Part shown: one piece after another, positions 44,323 through 53,372 of the stretch
Layout of the letters: every line of letters begins with the position of its first letter
Position numbering within the stretch: position 1 is the first letter of the stretch
Assembly (NCBI GenBank): GCA_009773165.1
Contig: WOUZ01000007.1
Coordinates: 1-64,000, forward strand
Direction of reading: 5' to 3'
Length of the DNA stretch: 64,000 nt
Source of the DNA: Bacteroidota bacterium
GTDB lineage: Bacteria > Bacteroidota > Bacteroidia > Bacteroidales > F082
The notes under the pieces: generated by a model
Database searches by the model: none
What the model was told of the DNA's origin: nothing
Seen by the model: the letters and a program-made list of their open reading frames with translations, nothing else
Made by a program: the position numbers and the translations under genes

Positions 44323-45168
44323 ATGAAAAGATTAAATATAACATTAGGGTTAATCCTTGCTTTCGTTTTAGGAAGCTTTGCTCAGGACCTTATCTCTGTT
44401 GCTGACCTTGCCAAAGAATTAAAAAACCCCGATTACATCGTTGTTTCAGGCGAAATTGAAACAGAATATGCCAAAGTACATATCACCGGCGCAGTGAACG
44501 TTTCTTATAAAGCGTTTTTTAAACCTGGTGATATCGAAGGATTGTTGGTTTCAAATGAAGAGATCGCCAAGATATTGGGCGATAATGGTGTTTCGGAGAA
44601 AAAAACCATCATTGTATACGACGAAGGCTCGATGAAATATTCCGGAAGGCTCTACTTTATATTGAAATATATGGGTGCAGCCAAAGTTAAAGTATTGGAT
44701 GGAGGCCTTGAAGCATGGAAAGCAGGAAGAAAACCTGTTACAAAAAACCCTTCAAATATTGCCAAAACTACTTTTGTTCCAAAAGTAAATGCCGGACTTC
44801 TTGTTTCAATGTCTGATGTCAAAGGAGCAAAAGGCAAAGCTGATGTTGTGTTGGTTGACAGTCGTGAAGTTGGTGAATTTAAAGGCCTTGAAAACAAAAG
44901 CACAGGTCATATACCTGGTTCCATTAACTGGGATCACACAACTTTGATTGATGCCAAACATATGTTGAAGCCAAAGGCTGAGATCGAAAAAATGTTAGCC
45001 GAAAAAGGCATCACAAAAGACAAAAACATCATCTTGTATTGTTCGACAGGTGTACGTGCCAGTAAGGAGTATCTCGTTTTAACTTCTGTGTTAGGTTATA
45101 CAAAGGTTAAAATCTATGACAACGGATACAACGAATGGAAAGCTGCCGGTAACGAAATCGTAAAATAA
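44323..45168 (+). CDS. Secreted thiosulfate/3-mercaptopyruvate sulfurtransferase
   Basis: A 281-residue two-domain rhodanese with a signal peptide ending near FAQD. The N-terminal domain has a non-catalytic loop (VYDEGSMKYSGR) with no cysteine; the C-terminal domain has the active loop YCSTGVRAS with Cys240, the conventional TST/MST layout. SREVGEFKG and HIPGSINWDHTTL are the usual supporting motifs. It should transfer sulfane sulfur in the periplasm. Last gene of the operon, followed by a terminator. Confidence 0.9.
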   Translation: MKRLNITLGLILAFVLGSFAQDLISVADLAKELKNPDYIVVSGEIETEYAKVHITGAVNVSYKAFFKPGDIEGLLVSNEEIAKILGDNGVSEKKTIIVYDEGSMKYSGRLYFILKYMGAAKVKVLDGGLEAWKAGRKPVTKNPSNIAKTTFVPKVNAGLLVSMSDVKGAKGKADVVLVDSREVGEFKGLENKSTGHIPGSINWDHTTLIDAKHMLKPKAEIEKMLAEKGITKDKNIILYCSTGVRASKEYLVLTSVLGYTKVKIYDNGYNEWKAAGNEIVK

Positions 45169-45193
45169 TTCTCATTTTGTTTTGGTTAGAATA

Positions 45194-45231
45194 AAAGATC
45201 CCGGAAGGCAAGTAGCTCTTTCGGGATCTTT
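45194..45231 (+). terminator. Terminator of the octaheme-rhodanese operon
   Basis: Perfect 10-bp stem AAAGATCCCG/CGGGATCTTT with an 18-nt loop and a T-rich tail, 26 nt after the sulfurtransferase stop. Confidence 0.8.
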
Positions 45232-45258
45232 ACTTTTTTTACTTAATGTAAATATGGT

Positions 45259-45266
45259 TATTTTTG
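45259..45266 (+). promoter_or_regulatory. -7 box for the TonB_C gene
   Basis: TATTTTTG fits TAnnTTTG, 16 nt before the ATG at 45282, so the leader is very short. It overlaps a TTG start codon at 45264. Confidence 0.5.
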
Positions 45267-45281
45267 CAAAAAAACTCACTG

Positions 45282-45719
45282 ATGTCAGAACCCAAAAAGA
45301 AAAAGAAATTTCTTAACCTTCCACAATATACAGGAGGCAAAAAAGCTTTCAATGAGTTTCTCAGATCTCAGATTGTGTATCCTGATCAGGCATTGAAAGC
45401 AGGTGTTGAAGGCAGTGTGTATGTTGAATACGAGATAGATGATAACGGAATCGTCCATAACCCAAAAGTTTTAAAGGGAATTGGATATGGTTGTGATGAA
45501 GAGGCCTTGCGATTGGTAAGTTTATTGCGTTATGAAAAGGTGAAAAATTTTGGGGTACGTGTTAAAACTACGACCAAAACATCCATCCATTTTAAGCTCC
45601 CTGCTCAAACGACACTTCAATATACAATCAAAACCACAACAGCTACTTCAACCAAAAAACCAGAAACACCCACAGAGGTACCTCAGCCTGTAGTTTATAA
45701 CTACACTATCCAGTTTTAA
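45282..45719 (+). CDS. TonB C-terminal-domain protein without anchor
   Basis: A 145-residue protein. After a basic start (MSEPKKKKKF) it has a single TonB_C domain, near residues 15-105, with IVYPDQALKAGVEGSVYVEY and GIGYGCDEEALRLVSLL. No signal peptide or membrane segment is seen, so by sequence it would stay in the cytoplasm or be secreted by an unknown route. A Thr/Pro-rich tail follows. It cannot take part in ExbBD-driven transport as a normal TonB would. Confidence 0.7.
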   Translation: MSEPKKKKKFLNLPQYTGGKKAFNEFLRSQIVYPDQALKAGVEGSVYVEYEIDDNGIVHNPKVLKGIGYGCDEEALRLVSLLRYEKVKNFGVRVKTTTKTSIHFKLPAQTTLQYTIKTTTATSTKKPETPTEVPQPVVYNYTIQF

Positions 45720-45820
45720 CCAAACCCTTATCAACCAATCATCTTCATTTAATTTCGAAATTTTGTAACAATAATTTTTTGTTCGATAAAAGTTTTATGC
45801 TTTAGTAGACCAAAGGAGAT

Positions 45821-45828
45821 TATTTTTG
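45821..45828 (+). promoter_or_regulatory. -7 box for the retropepsin-like gene
   Basis: TATTTTTG fits TAnnTTTG, 26 nt upstream of the ATG. Confidence 0.5.
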
Positions 45829-45854
45829 TCTTTGATTAATGTGAACAGAGAAAA

Positions 45855-47102
45855 ATGAATCCTTTAAAAATGTACTGTACTTTTAGGAAAATTCTGATGC
45901 TGGGTGTAATCCTTTTGATTACATCAAACAGCCGGGCACAGTTCATCGGTTACAGGATTGATGAGCCGGAAAAGAAATCTGTTTTCAATTTTCAATTCAT
46001 CAATAACCTGATCATTGTCCCTATTGTGCTGAATGACAGCGTTGAAATGCAGTTTATTCTGGATACCGGAGTCAGGACGACACTCTTAACCGAAGGAAAT
46101 GACAATCATTTAGATGTTTCGTATAACCGTCCGGTTAAAATCAGTGGCCTGGGAACCTCAGGCGACATACAGGCTTATGTTGCCAGCAATGTTAAACTTC
46201 AGTTGCCGGGGATAACGGGTAAGGGTCAAACGTTAATTGTTTTAGGTGAAGATTATCTCAACCTGCAAAGTCATATCGGACAGGAGGTACATGGTATATT
46301 GGGCTATGATTTTTTTAGTCATTTTGTTGTACGAATAGATTACATCTCCAAAAAAATCACTGTCTATGAAAGCAATTCTTTTATTCTTCCTTCGGACAAA
46401 TTTACCAGATTTCCTATCTCAATCGCAGGAGGCAGACCATTTTTGCAGGCAGAAATTATTCAAATGGACGGAGCAAAAACTCATGGCAGTTTTTTAATAG
46501 ACACAGGAGCAAGTCACAGCCTACTGCTCGAACCGTCGACAGAAAAAGGCATCTTTTTGCCATCAAAAACATTGCCTACAATTGTGGGTTGGGGCCTGTC
46601 AGGTCCTATTCCAGGCAGACTGGGCAGGATCAAATTGTTTACACTTGGGAAGTTTTCATTCAAAAACACCCTGGCTTCTTTTGGAGATTGTATGCAGCCT
46701 GCTTCACAATCGCTGCCCGACCGCATTGGTTCAATAGGGGGTGAACTTTTAAGCAGGTTTACTGTCATTTTCGATTACAAATCGGAACAGATGTTTCTTA
46801 AAAAGAACTACCATTACAAACGTGGTTTTGAACACAATAAAAGCGGAATCGATCTTGTTGCTGACGGCGAATCGTTTAAAACTTTCAAAGTAGCACATGT
46901 TATGGAGAACTCTCCGGCTTCCACTGCGGGTATCATGGAAGGCGACATTATTGTTGCAATCAATGGGAAAGGTGCAGCGCAGTTGGATCTTGAGGAGATT
47001 CACGGTATATTCCGATCAGATATTTCACAACCTGTTCAACTTATCATATTGCGTGGCAGGAAATATCAAAGCTTCAGTCTGCGGCTTAAAAAAATGATTT
47101 AA
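45855..47102 (+). CDS. Secreted retropepsin-like aspartic protease with PDZ domain
   Basis: A 415-residue exported protein (signal sequence to SRAQ near residue 29). Two retropepsin-like domains each keep a catalytic D-T-G: FILDTGVRTT with D70 and FLIDTGASHS with D216. Most bacterial relatives of this clan AA type are single-domain and dimerise; this one carries both aspartates in one chain. A PDZ domain (AHVMENSPASTAGIMEGDIIV, about 335-405) follows. The ends fit a periplasmic protease with peptide recognition by PDZ. It has its own promoter. Confidence 0.85.
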   Translation: MNPLKMYCTFRKILMLGVILLITSNSRAQFIGYRIDEPEKKSVFNFQFINNLIIVPIVLNDSVEMQFILDTGVRTTLLTEGNDNHLDVSYNRPVKISGLGTSGDIQAYVASNVKLQLPGITGKGQTLIVLGEDYLNLQSHIGQEVHGILGYDFFSHFVVRIDYISKKITVYESNSFILPSDKFTRFPISIAGGRPFLQAEIIQMDGAKTHGSFLIDTGASHSLLLEPSTEKGIFLPSKTLPTIVGWGLSGPIPGRLGRIKLFTLGKFSFKNTLASFGDCMQPASQSLPDRIGSIGGELLSRFTVIFDYKSEQMFLKKNYHYKRGFEHNKSGIDLVADGESFKTFKVAHVMENSPASTAGIMEGDIIVAINGKGAAQLDLEEIHGIFRSDISQPVQLIILRGRKYQSFSLRLKKMI

Positions 47103-47296
47103 ATTATCCACAGGAAAGGTATCGGAGGCAGGGATTTGGTGGTTGGAATTTGATCTTTTGCCACTGATAAAACAAAAAAAACGTTACAATTCATATCAAC
47201 CTAACCTCAAATCTTTTTATATCTCCGGAAATTTTTGCTTGTTTGCAACAAAATAGTTCCTAACATTGTTTAACCCTCTATCAATAAAAAATAAAC

Positions 47297-47995
47297 ATGA
47301 AAAAAACACTCTACTTTATATTGGTTCTGCTGGCAACAGCACCATTTTTCCTTCAGGCACAGTCCGACGAATGGTATTACAGTTCGGCAGGCGAGGTCAT
47401 CTTCTCAGCAGCAACCATCAACAACAACGGAACTGAAGGCGGCAGCATCGTCAGGTTTTCGCCTTTCTTCAACAGCCAGAATCATATCAACCGCGACTTC
47501 AGTCGTAACTTAGGCATGTACAGCGGACTGAACCTTCGAAACGTTGGATTTATCTACGATCATCCCGACGGCTCAAAACGCACCAAACACCGTACCTACA
47601 ATATTGGTATCCCTGTGGGAATCAAACTCGGACCTGCCGACAAAACCTTTCTTTATGCCGGCTATGAGATTGAGTTCCCTATCAACTATAAAGAAAAGAC
47701 CTTCGAAAACGAGAAACGTACTGATCGTTTCAATGTGTGGTTCAGCAAGCGCGTGCCCACTTTTTACCATACGGTGATGGCCGGCATACAGTTTAAGGGA
47801 GGCGCAAACCTGAAGTTCAAGTACTACCTCACCAACTTCTTCAATAAAGAATACACCGAAACAGTAAGTGGTTCACAGATTAAACCCTATGCTGACTTCG
47901 ATGTGCATGTGTTTTATGTGGCATTGAGTTTCGACATGCTGCGCGGCTGGGAGCAGTTTCAAAAGAACAGTCCGGGGAAAGAGGTCGTTTATTAG
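47297..47995 (+). CDS. Putative outer-membrane barrel protein of unknown family
   Basis: A 232-residue protein with a clean signal peptide (LQAQ cleavage near residue 21). Alternating hydrophobic strands (GEVIFSAATIN, VGIKLGPADKTFLYAGYEIEFPI) suggest a small barrel. I do not recognise the family. Codon use is visibly richer in C and G at third positions than in the neighbours, which may reflect high expression or a different origin. It stands alone. Confidence 0.65.
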   Translation: MKKTLYFILVLLATAPFFLQAQSDEWYYSSAGEVIFSAATINNNGTEGGSIVRFSPFFNSQNHINRDFSRNLGMYSGLNLRNVGFIYDHPDGSKRTKHRTYNIGIPVGIKLGPADKTFLYAGYEIEFPINYKEKTFENEKRTDRFNVWFSKRVPTFYHTVMAGIQFKGGANLKFKYYLTNFFNKEYTETVSGSQIKPYADFDVHVFYVALSFDMLRGWEQFQKNSPGKEVVY

Positions 47996-48455
47996 GAGTG
48001 TTCTCTCCTACCTATTTGTAGGAATTCCATCGTCCGGAACAGTTTAACTGCAATCGGACGGCGTCATTTTTGTTTCGTTTAACTCAAATTACTGAATGTA
48101 TTTAAAGAGCGATCTTCATCAAATAAAAAGAATTTATAAATGGAACTAGGATATAAATAACTCCTCTTCCGAACTCAAAAATGGAAATGATAAACATAAA
48201 GCAAAAAGTTGAATATCAATTTATCATGATATGTCATTGTTAGCAAACAATCCAGTTAATATGATTGCTTAATGATATCATACACAACAAAACGTACCTC
48301 TTGAAAATGAGAATTATTAATAACTTATCTGATCTTGATGGCTACCAAATGATAGAAAAACAATTGTTTATTTAGATTATCGATTAGGTTGCAAATAATT
48401 TAGATAATATCCAATAAACTCTGATTTCGAGTAACTCTCAAATTAATTAACACCT
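47996..48455. other. AT-rich spacer without gene
   Basis: Apart from the possible terminator at 48031-48060, this 460-bp region between convergent genes contains only ORFs below 25 codons. I see no tRNA, riboswitch or mobile-element sequence. It does not carry an obvious promoter. Confidence 0.5.
48031..48060 (+). terminator. Possible terminator after the 232-aa gene
   Basis: Stem CGTCCG/CGGACG enclosing a nested CAGTT/AACTG hairpin, then a short T5 run, about 35 nt after the stop. The T tract is weak. Confidence 0.4.
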
Positions 48456-49391
48456 CTAATACAATCTATTCCTTTTGATAAGATACTGCGTGAGCACCTG
48501 ATGGTAACCTTTCTTGATATCAGCTTCAACATAGTCGATCTTGTACTGTCCGCAGCGTAGTTTGAGTTCATTCTTACGCGTTGCCACTGCTTTGCGGTAG
48601 GCTTCCTGGATCTGGACAGGGTTGAGTTTCAGAACTTCTTTTGTTTCCATGTCAACAAAACGATATGGCCTGTTTTCGAGCATCAGCTCCTCCTCCACAT
48701 CGTGATCCACCACATGAAATAAAATAACTTCATGTTTGTTGTAGCGCAGATGCCTGAGAGCCGGAAACATTTCTTCTGCTTTGGCCGGATCGTCCATCAT
48801 ATCGCTGAAAATGATCACAAGCGATCGTTTATGCGTGCGTTCGGCTATCTGATGTAAGGCTTCGGAGGCAGAAGTCTTTCGGTTCTCACGACCTTTGGCC
48901 GGGTCGATGAGCTGTTCTAAAAGGCTCAATAAAAAACGGTGATGCGTTTTATTTGATTTTACAACGGTATGTGTATCAAGTTGATCCGCAAAAAGACTTA
49001 ATCCAACAGCATCGCGCTGATGCTGCATGAGATCCATGATACTTGCAGCAGCATATACCGAAAAGAGCAGTTTGTCAGGGTTTTCCAACCCTGGTTTTTC
49101 TTGGAGCGGGAAATACATGGAAGAAGAATGATCGATTACGATCTGACAACGCAGATTGGTTTCTTCGTCGAAGCGCTTAAGGAACATTTTTTCTGAACGG
49201 GCAAATAGTTTCCAGTCGATATGACGGGTTGACTCGCCACTGTTATAAATCCTGTGCTCGGCAAATTCCACCGAAAAACCATGGAAAGGACTTTTATGCA
49301 GTCCAGTGATAAAACCCTCGACCACCTGATGTGCCAGAAACTCAAGGCTGCCAAAGCGGCTTAACTGGTTATGATCAATGGAATAAGGCAT
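48456..49391 (-). CDS. DUF58 family protein
   Basis: A 311-residue protein of the DUF58 family (DUF58 motif FAEHRIYNSGESTRHIDWKLFARSEK near 45-70) with a von-Willebrand-like core that has the MIDAS start VIDHSSSM. DUF58 proteins usually accompany a MoxR ATPase and BatA-type proteins; none of these is next to it here. No transmembrane segment is present, so it is cytoplasmic. Third-position G and C are common, as in the 232-aa gene across the spacer. Confidence 0.88.
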   Translation of the reverse strand: MPYSIDHNQLSRFGSLEFLAHQVVEGFITGLHKSPFHGFSVEFAEHRIYNSGESTRHIDWKLFARSEKMFLKRFDEETNLRCQIVIDHSSSMYFPLQEKPGLENPDKLLFSVYAAASIMDLMQHQRDAVGLSLFADQLDTHTVVKSNKTHHRFLLSLLEQLIDPAKGRENRKTSASEALHQIAERTHKRSLVIIFSDMMDDPAKAEEMFPALRHLRYNKHEVILFHVVDHDVEEELMLENRPYRFVDMETKEVLKLNPVQIQEAYRKAVATRKNELKLRCGQYKIDYVEADIKKGYHQVLTQYLIKRNRLY

Positions 49392-49544
49392 CTTTCAGGG
49401 TTTGTTAGTGGTGGACTTTCTATGTAGTAAATGCAGAAACTTGAAGGCTGTCAATGGTCTCCAAAAAATTAAAAAACTACCATAACCGGCGACCTAAAAA
49501 AGGAAAATCCGGTAATGGTAGTAACGAAGCAAACGTCTTAAGGA

Positions 49545-49862
49545 CTATAAAATTGCTTCCAATTTCTTAACAAGAACAGCTTTTGGAACAGCTCCTACTT
49601 GCTTATCTACCACCTGACCACCTTTAAAGAACAGAATCGTTGGAATGTTACGAATACCAAATTGCTGAGCAGCACCGGGGTTGTTGTCAACGTCGAGTTT
49701 TACAACGACAGCTTTGCCATCATATTCTTTACCAATTTCTTCAACGATTGGGCCAACCATGCGGCAAGGACCACACCAAACTGCCCAAAAATCAACAATC
49801 ACAGGAATTTGTGAATCAAGAACTACTTCTTTAAACGTAGCATCGGTTACATTGAGTGCCAT
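49545..49862 (-). CDS. trxA: Thioredoxin
   Basis: A 105-residue thioredoxin with the redox motif WCGPC (C30, C33), a conserved cis-proline in [10 protein letters not shown], and the usual [14 protein letters not shown] turn. It reduces disulfides of cytoplasmic targets. It is transcribed alone from a promoter upstream of the ATG. The gene ends about 150 bp from the DUF58 gene start. Confidence 0.97.
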   Translation of the reverse strand: MALNVTDATFKEVVLDSQIPVIVDFWAVWCGPCRMVGPIVEEIGKEYDGKAVVVKLDVDNNPGAAQQFGIRNIPTILFFKGGQVVDKQVGAVPKAVLVKKLEAIL

Positions 49863-49891
49863 ATTTTAACTTTTTTATGGATTTTCTGCTG

Positions 49892-49923
49892 CAAAGATAA
49901 ACCTAATTCTTGAGAATTTTCAA
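49892..49923 (-). promoter_or_regulatory. trxA promoter
   Basis: The minus strand has TTG (49921-49923), a 21-nt spacer and TATCTTTG (49892-49899), matching the Bacteroidota consensus. Confidence 0.65.
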
Positions 49924-50122
49924 GGAGAATAAAGAACCTAAAAAAACAATGACATTATTTGAAGGTTTCCTTTCAACGCTATCAAAATGAAACAATGATT
50001 GACCTAAAATGAAAATAATATTCCAAAAGTCGGAAAATTTTAGTTGTCTGACTGTTTCTAAAAAAAATATCTAACTTTTAATATGTTATTTAACAGTCAT
50101 TTAAAAGATTCATAAATAATAC

Positions 50123-50137
50123 TGGCTTAATATTTGA
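50123..50137 (+). promoter_or_regulatory. -24/-12-like element, cassette 1
   Basis: TGGCTTAATATTTGA resembles the sigma-54 pattern TGGCAC-N5-TTGC: GG and the later G lie 12 nt apart. It is 31 nt before the lipoprotein ATG. Confidence 0.4.
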
Positions 50138-50167
50138 TGGCTAAGTATCCAAACTTAGAAAAGCCGT

Positions 50168-50527
50168 ATGAAAAAACTCGCAATACTCTCAGCATTCGCC
50201 GCAATGGTGGCCTTCTCATCCTGCAAAAAAGACATTAATGAACCAACGGATCAGATTCCCGATTCGATGGAAAATATGATAGTTCCTGTTGACTTCAACT
50301 GGAAAACAACAAAAGACTATCAGCTAACTCTTGAGGCCCCATCGATGGGTATTGTTGAAGTTAACTCACTGCAGAACGTTAATTTTCAGAAAGCATATTT
50401 ACAGCCAAATCAGGCATATACAATGAAACTAACCATTCCTTCCTATGAAAAAAGCATAAAACTTCGTTTTTCAGGACAGGAAGTTACGTTGGAATTGAAT
50501 TCCGGCAATTTGAATCACAAGTTCTAA
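50168..50527 (+). CDS. Cassette lipoprotein 1 (LruC-associated)
   Basis: A 119-residue lipoprotein, lipobox AFSSC (Cys19) followed by KKD. The mature protein has MIVPVDFNWKTTKDYQLTL, a middle turn and YTMKLTIPSYEKSIKLRF, with a final beta-strand. Three paralogues occur at 53373, 54429 and 60934; the VP-x-D/N-F-x-W-K-T-T-K core is shared by all. It precedes a large LruC-domain gene by 34 bp. The fold appears to match the N-terminal VP-F-T region seen in single-chain LruC lipoproteins of other Bacteroidota. The function is unknown. Confidence 0.7.
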   Translation: MKKLAILSAFAAMVAFSSCKKDINEPTDQIPDSMENMIVPVDFNWKTTKDYQLTLEAPSMGIVEVNSLQNVNFQKAYLQPNQAYTMKLTIPSYEKSIKLRFSGQEVTLELNSGNLNHKF

Positions 50528-50561
50528 AACAAACTTCTCAACTTACTAAAATTATCTACCT

Positions 50562-53003
50562 ATGAACAAAATTAAAACCCATGTGATTCTCTCTTTACTG
50601 CTCTCACTTTCAGCTGTAATTCAACTGAATGCTCAGGAGTATTTACGGGTATACAGCAGCGCTCCAGGAACGATGGTTTCCAATGTTACCGGAAGCACCT
50701 TAATAACTGAAGATTTTAGCAGCTTCACAGTTCCTAATAACAGCTGGGCACCACTTCCTGGCGGTTTCACATCAAGTATTGGAACATATTATCAGACGCT
50801 AGGACAATCGTATGTAAAAAACGACGATCAATATGGTTCCGGCACAGGAAAATATATGTCTATCAAAGTTGGAGGAAAAGTCAGACTTGATTTTGATGAG
50901 CCGAAGCTTTATTTTGGTTTTGCATGGCCAGCCGGTGACGGACAAAACACCATAAAAATTATTCGTAATGGTCAGGTAATCGGAACCTTTGCAACATCTA
51001 ACGTTATTGCTCGGCTTCCAAAAAGCGCAACCAATTTTGTTACAGCAATAAACGGCTCTTCCTATTCAACCAACCTTTATTATGGGAAACCCGGAACTGG
51101 TCAAAACTCGAATGAACCCTACGCATACCTTCACTTTCTAGCTTCTGCAGGCCTGGCTTTTGATGCTGTCGAGCTCTCGATGGGTGCCGGCGGTGAGTTT
51201 GAAAACGATAATCATACGATTCTTGAAAACGGATCACCAATTCTTCAAGGAGACTGGGTAGAGCTGATATCGATATTTGCTCCAACTGCAAATGATGACA
51301 ACGACAGCGGTATACCAGGCAACCCTGTCACATTGAATGTTTTAGCTAACGACACCCCAGGTGATGCAGCACTAGTACCGGGAACGGTACAAATTGACGG
51401 TACAGCTTCGGCAGGCGCTCCATTGGTGGTAACCGGCGAAGGAACCTGGACCGTAAACGGAGTAAGTGGCGCTATCACCTTCACTCCTGAAGTTGGTTTT
51501 ATTGGAAGCCCTACTCCTATTACTTATTTTGTCAGGGACCTCAATAACATAGGTTCAAACTTTGCGACCGTTACGGTTACCTATCCCATTGGACCAACTG
51601 CAGTTGACAATATTGCAACCACTAACCTGAACACCCCTGTTGATATTAATATTTTAACAAATGATATTGCAGGCACGGTTGCTTTAGACCCAACAAGTGT
51701 TACTTTTGTTCCAGGCACAACACCCAATCCTTTGACTGAAGGTGTTTTTACTGTTGATGCAGCAGGACTCGTTACCTTCACTCCAGCCTTTGGATTTGTT
51801 GGAATTGCCACTGTAGATTACCAGGTGTGTGACATCACTGCCTTGTGCGATGTTGCAAAAATTACGGTTACAGTGAACACCGTGGCAGGTCCAACTGCAT
51901 TTGATGACAGTGCTTTGACTATCATTAACACCCCGGTTGATATCACTGTTGCAACCAACGACCTACCCGGAATAGCTGCACTCGACCCTACATCCGTCAG
52001 CTTTGTTTCAGGAACTGAACCAAATCCAGCCACGGAAGGTGTTTTCACCGTTAATCCACTCACCGGCGTTGTCACATTTACTCCTGCAACAGGATTCTTA
52101 GGGGTTGTGACAATTGATTACAAGATTTGTGACCTCAACGGGCTTTGTGATACTGCAACAATAACTGTAAATGTAATTGTTGGTCTTACCAACCTCTATC
52201 CTGCTTTAGGACCGGGAACATTGGCTTTTGAAGACCTTTGGCCTTCAAAAGGTGACTATGATTTCAACGATTTAGTGATTGACTATCAGTTTGAGATTAT
52301 TTCGAACCTCTCCAATAATGTGGAAGAAGTTACTGCAACCTTTGTAATGAAGGCCTTTGGAGCTTCGTTTGAGAATGGATTTGGCTTCCAGCTTGCCAGC
52401 GTGATCAATCCGGCTGATGTTACTGTTACCGGACACGCACTCACCGAAAGCATTATAACACTTAACCCAACAGGAACTGAGGCAGGACAATCTAAAGCAA
52501 CAATTATTGTTTTTGACAACGCATTTGCACATATGCAGCATCCCGGAATCGGAATTGGCGTCAACACCACTCCCGGTGCACCATATGTAGCACCTGTCAC
52601 ATTCACGATTCATATGGTTTTCAAACCAGACACTTACAGTTACAACGACCTCGACATCAGCAACTTCAATCCGTTCTTAATTGTAAACAAAACCAGAAAT
52701 CACGAGGTACATCTTCCTGATTATCCGCCAACAGACCTGGCCAACCCTGCTTTGTTCGGGCAATATGAGGATAACAGTGATCCAGCCACTGGTAACTATT
52801 ATGTGACAGTTTTGAATCACCCATGGGCTATCAACATCTACGAAAGTTTTGATTACCCCATCGAAAAGCAAGATGTACTTAGTGTTCATCTCAAGTTTGC
52901 TGAGTGGGCTGTGAGCAATGGAGTCCTTTTCCCTGATTGGTACAAAAATCTGGCTGGTTACCGTAATCAATCACTGATTTATACGGTACCTACCAATCCA
53001 TAA
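50562..53003 (+). CDS. Secreted LruC-domain protein with Ig-like repeats (813 aa)
   Basis: The signal peptide ends near NAQE. Residues to about 235 form a novel N-terminal beta-domain ([17 protein letters not shown]). About 240-540 are three Ig/cadherin-like repeats of the tandem-95 type, each with ND-P/A-G and T-F-T-P. The C-terminal 270 residues are the LruC (DUF4842-like) domain, with [20 protein letters not shown] near residue 555 and the family end WYKNL-GYRN...PTNP. No type IX sorting domain is present. It follows lipoprotein 1 and ends in a terminator, so both form one transcript. A surface or extracellular role is likely. Confidence 0.8.
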   Translation: MNKIKTHVILSLLLSLSAVIQLNAQEYLRVYSSAPGTMVSNVTGSTLITEDFSSFTVPNNSWAPLPGGFTSSIGTYYQTLGQSYVKNDDQYGSGTGKYMSIKVGGKVRLDFDEPKLYFGFAWPAGDGQNTIKIIRNGQVIGTFATSNVIARLPKSATNFVTAINGSSYSTNLYYGKPGTGQNSNEPYAYLHFLASAGLAFDAVELSMGAGGEFENDNHTILENGSPILQGDWVELISIFAPTANDDNDSGIPGNPVTLNVLANDTPGDAALVPGTVQIDGTASAGAPLVVTGEGTWTVNGVSGAITFTPEVGFIGSPTPITYFVRDLNNIGSNFATVTVTYPIGPTAVDNIATTNLNTPVDINILTNDIAGTVALDPTSVTFVPGTTPNPLTEGVFTVDAAGLVTFTPAFGFVGIATVDYQVCDITALCDVAKITVTVNTVAGPTAFDDSALTIINTPVDITVATNDLPGIAALDPTSVSFVSGTEPNPATEGVFTVNPLTGVVTFTPATGFLGVVTIDYKICDLNGLCDTATITVNVIVGLTNLYPALGPGTLAFEDLWPSKGDYDFNDLVIDYQFEIISNLSNNVEEVTATFVMKAFGASFENGFGFQLASVINPADVTVTGHALTESIITLNPTGTEAGQSKATIIVFDNAFAHMQHPGIGIGVNTTPGAPYVAPVTFTIHMVFKPDTYSYNDLDISNFNPFLIVNKTRNHEVHLPDYPPTDLANPALFGQYEDNSDPATGNYYVTVLNHPWAINIYESFDYPIEKQDVLSVHLKFAEWAVSNGVLFPDWYKNLAGYRNQSLIYTVPTNP

Positions 53004-53025
53004 AGATTACATAAAAATCACAAAA

Positions 53026-53052
53026 AGAGGCTGATACAAATTATCAGCCTCT
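53026..53052 (+). terminator. Terminator of cassette 1
   Basis: Perfect 11-bp stem AGAGGCTGATA/TATCAGCCTCT with a 5-nt loop and a T8 tail. It is 25 nt after the stop and nearly identical to the hairpin at 60581-60607. Confidence 0.9.
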
Positions 53053-53241
53053 TTTTTTTGGGGACAGATAATGTGTTGTTCATATGGAGATAATAGTGCA
53101 CAGAACCAAGTTACCTGTTTTAAAAAAAAGTTAGATAACGATTGTAAAAAACATAGATAAAAGCCTTATATTACATCCTTCATTTAAATCTTCAAAAATC
53201 ATTAAAAAATTATGTTAATTATATTGAAAAATTCTACATTT

Positions 53242-53255
53242 TGGAAATAATTCCA
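53242..53255. promoter_or_regulatory. Inverted repeat upstream of cassette 2
   Basis: TGGAAATAATTCCA (TGGAA-N4-TTCCA) is identical to the repeat at 60799-60812. Its centre is about 84 bp upstream of the GG of the -24/-12-like element, as an enhancer-type binding site would be. Confidence 0.5.
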
Positions 53256-53330
53256 TTTTATAACACGATAATTAAATTTTAAAAATTTATATATACTTGA
53301 TATTCATAGTTTTAATAATTATAATGCGTT

Positions 53331-53345
53331 TGGCATAGTTATAGA
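53331..53345 (+). promoter_or_regulatory. -24/-12-like element, cassette 2
   Basis: TGGCATAGTTATAGA, with GG and the downstream G 12 nt apart. It differs by one base from the element at 60889-60903 and lies 28 nt before the ATG. Confidence 0.4.
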
Positions 53346-53372
53346 ATATACGTATTTGTACTAATAACTATT

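Larger units (their letters stand above)
49863..50167. other. Spacer upstream of the first lipoprotein cassette
   Basis: This 305-bp region holds the trxA promoter at its left end and the first -24/-12-like element at 50123. A loose inverted repeat TTCC-N7-GGAA lies at 50021-50035, about 95 bp upstream of that element and near where two other cassettes have a better palindrome. No gene is seen. Confidence 0.4.
53004..53372. other. Spacer between cassettes 1 and 2
   Basis: This 369-bp spacer holds the cassette 1 terminator, the TGGAA-N4-TTCCA repeat and the -24/-12-like element of cassette 2. The rest is AT-rich with no gene. Its right half resembles the spacer at 60770-60933. Confidence 0.5.

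Noticed and set aside
51040-52970. Minus-strand ORFs across the first LruC gene
   Set aside because: Antisense shadows of a long low-stop coding region; no promoter or conserved motif.
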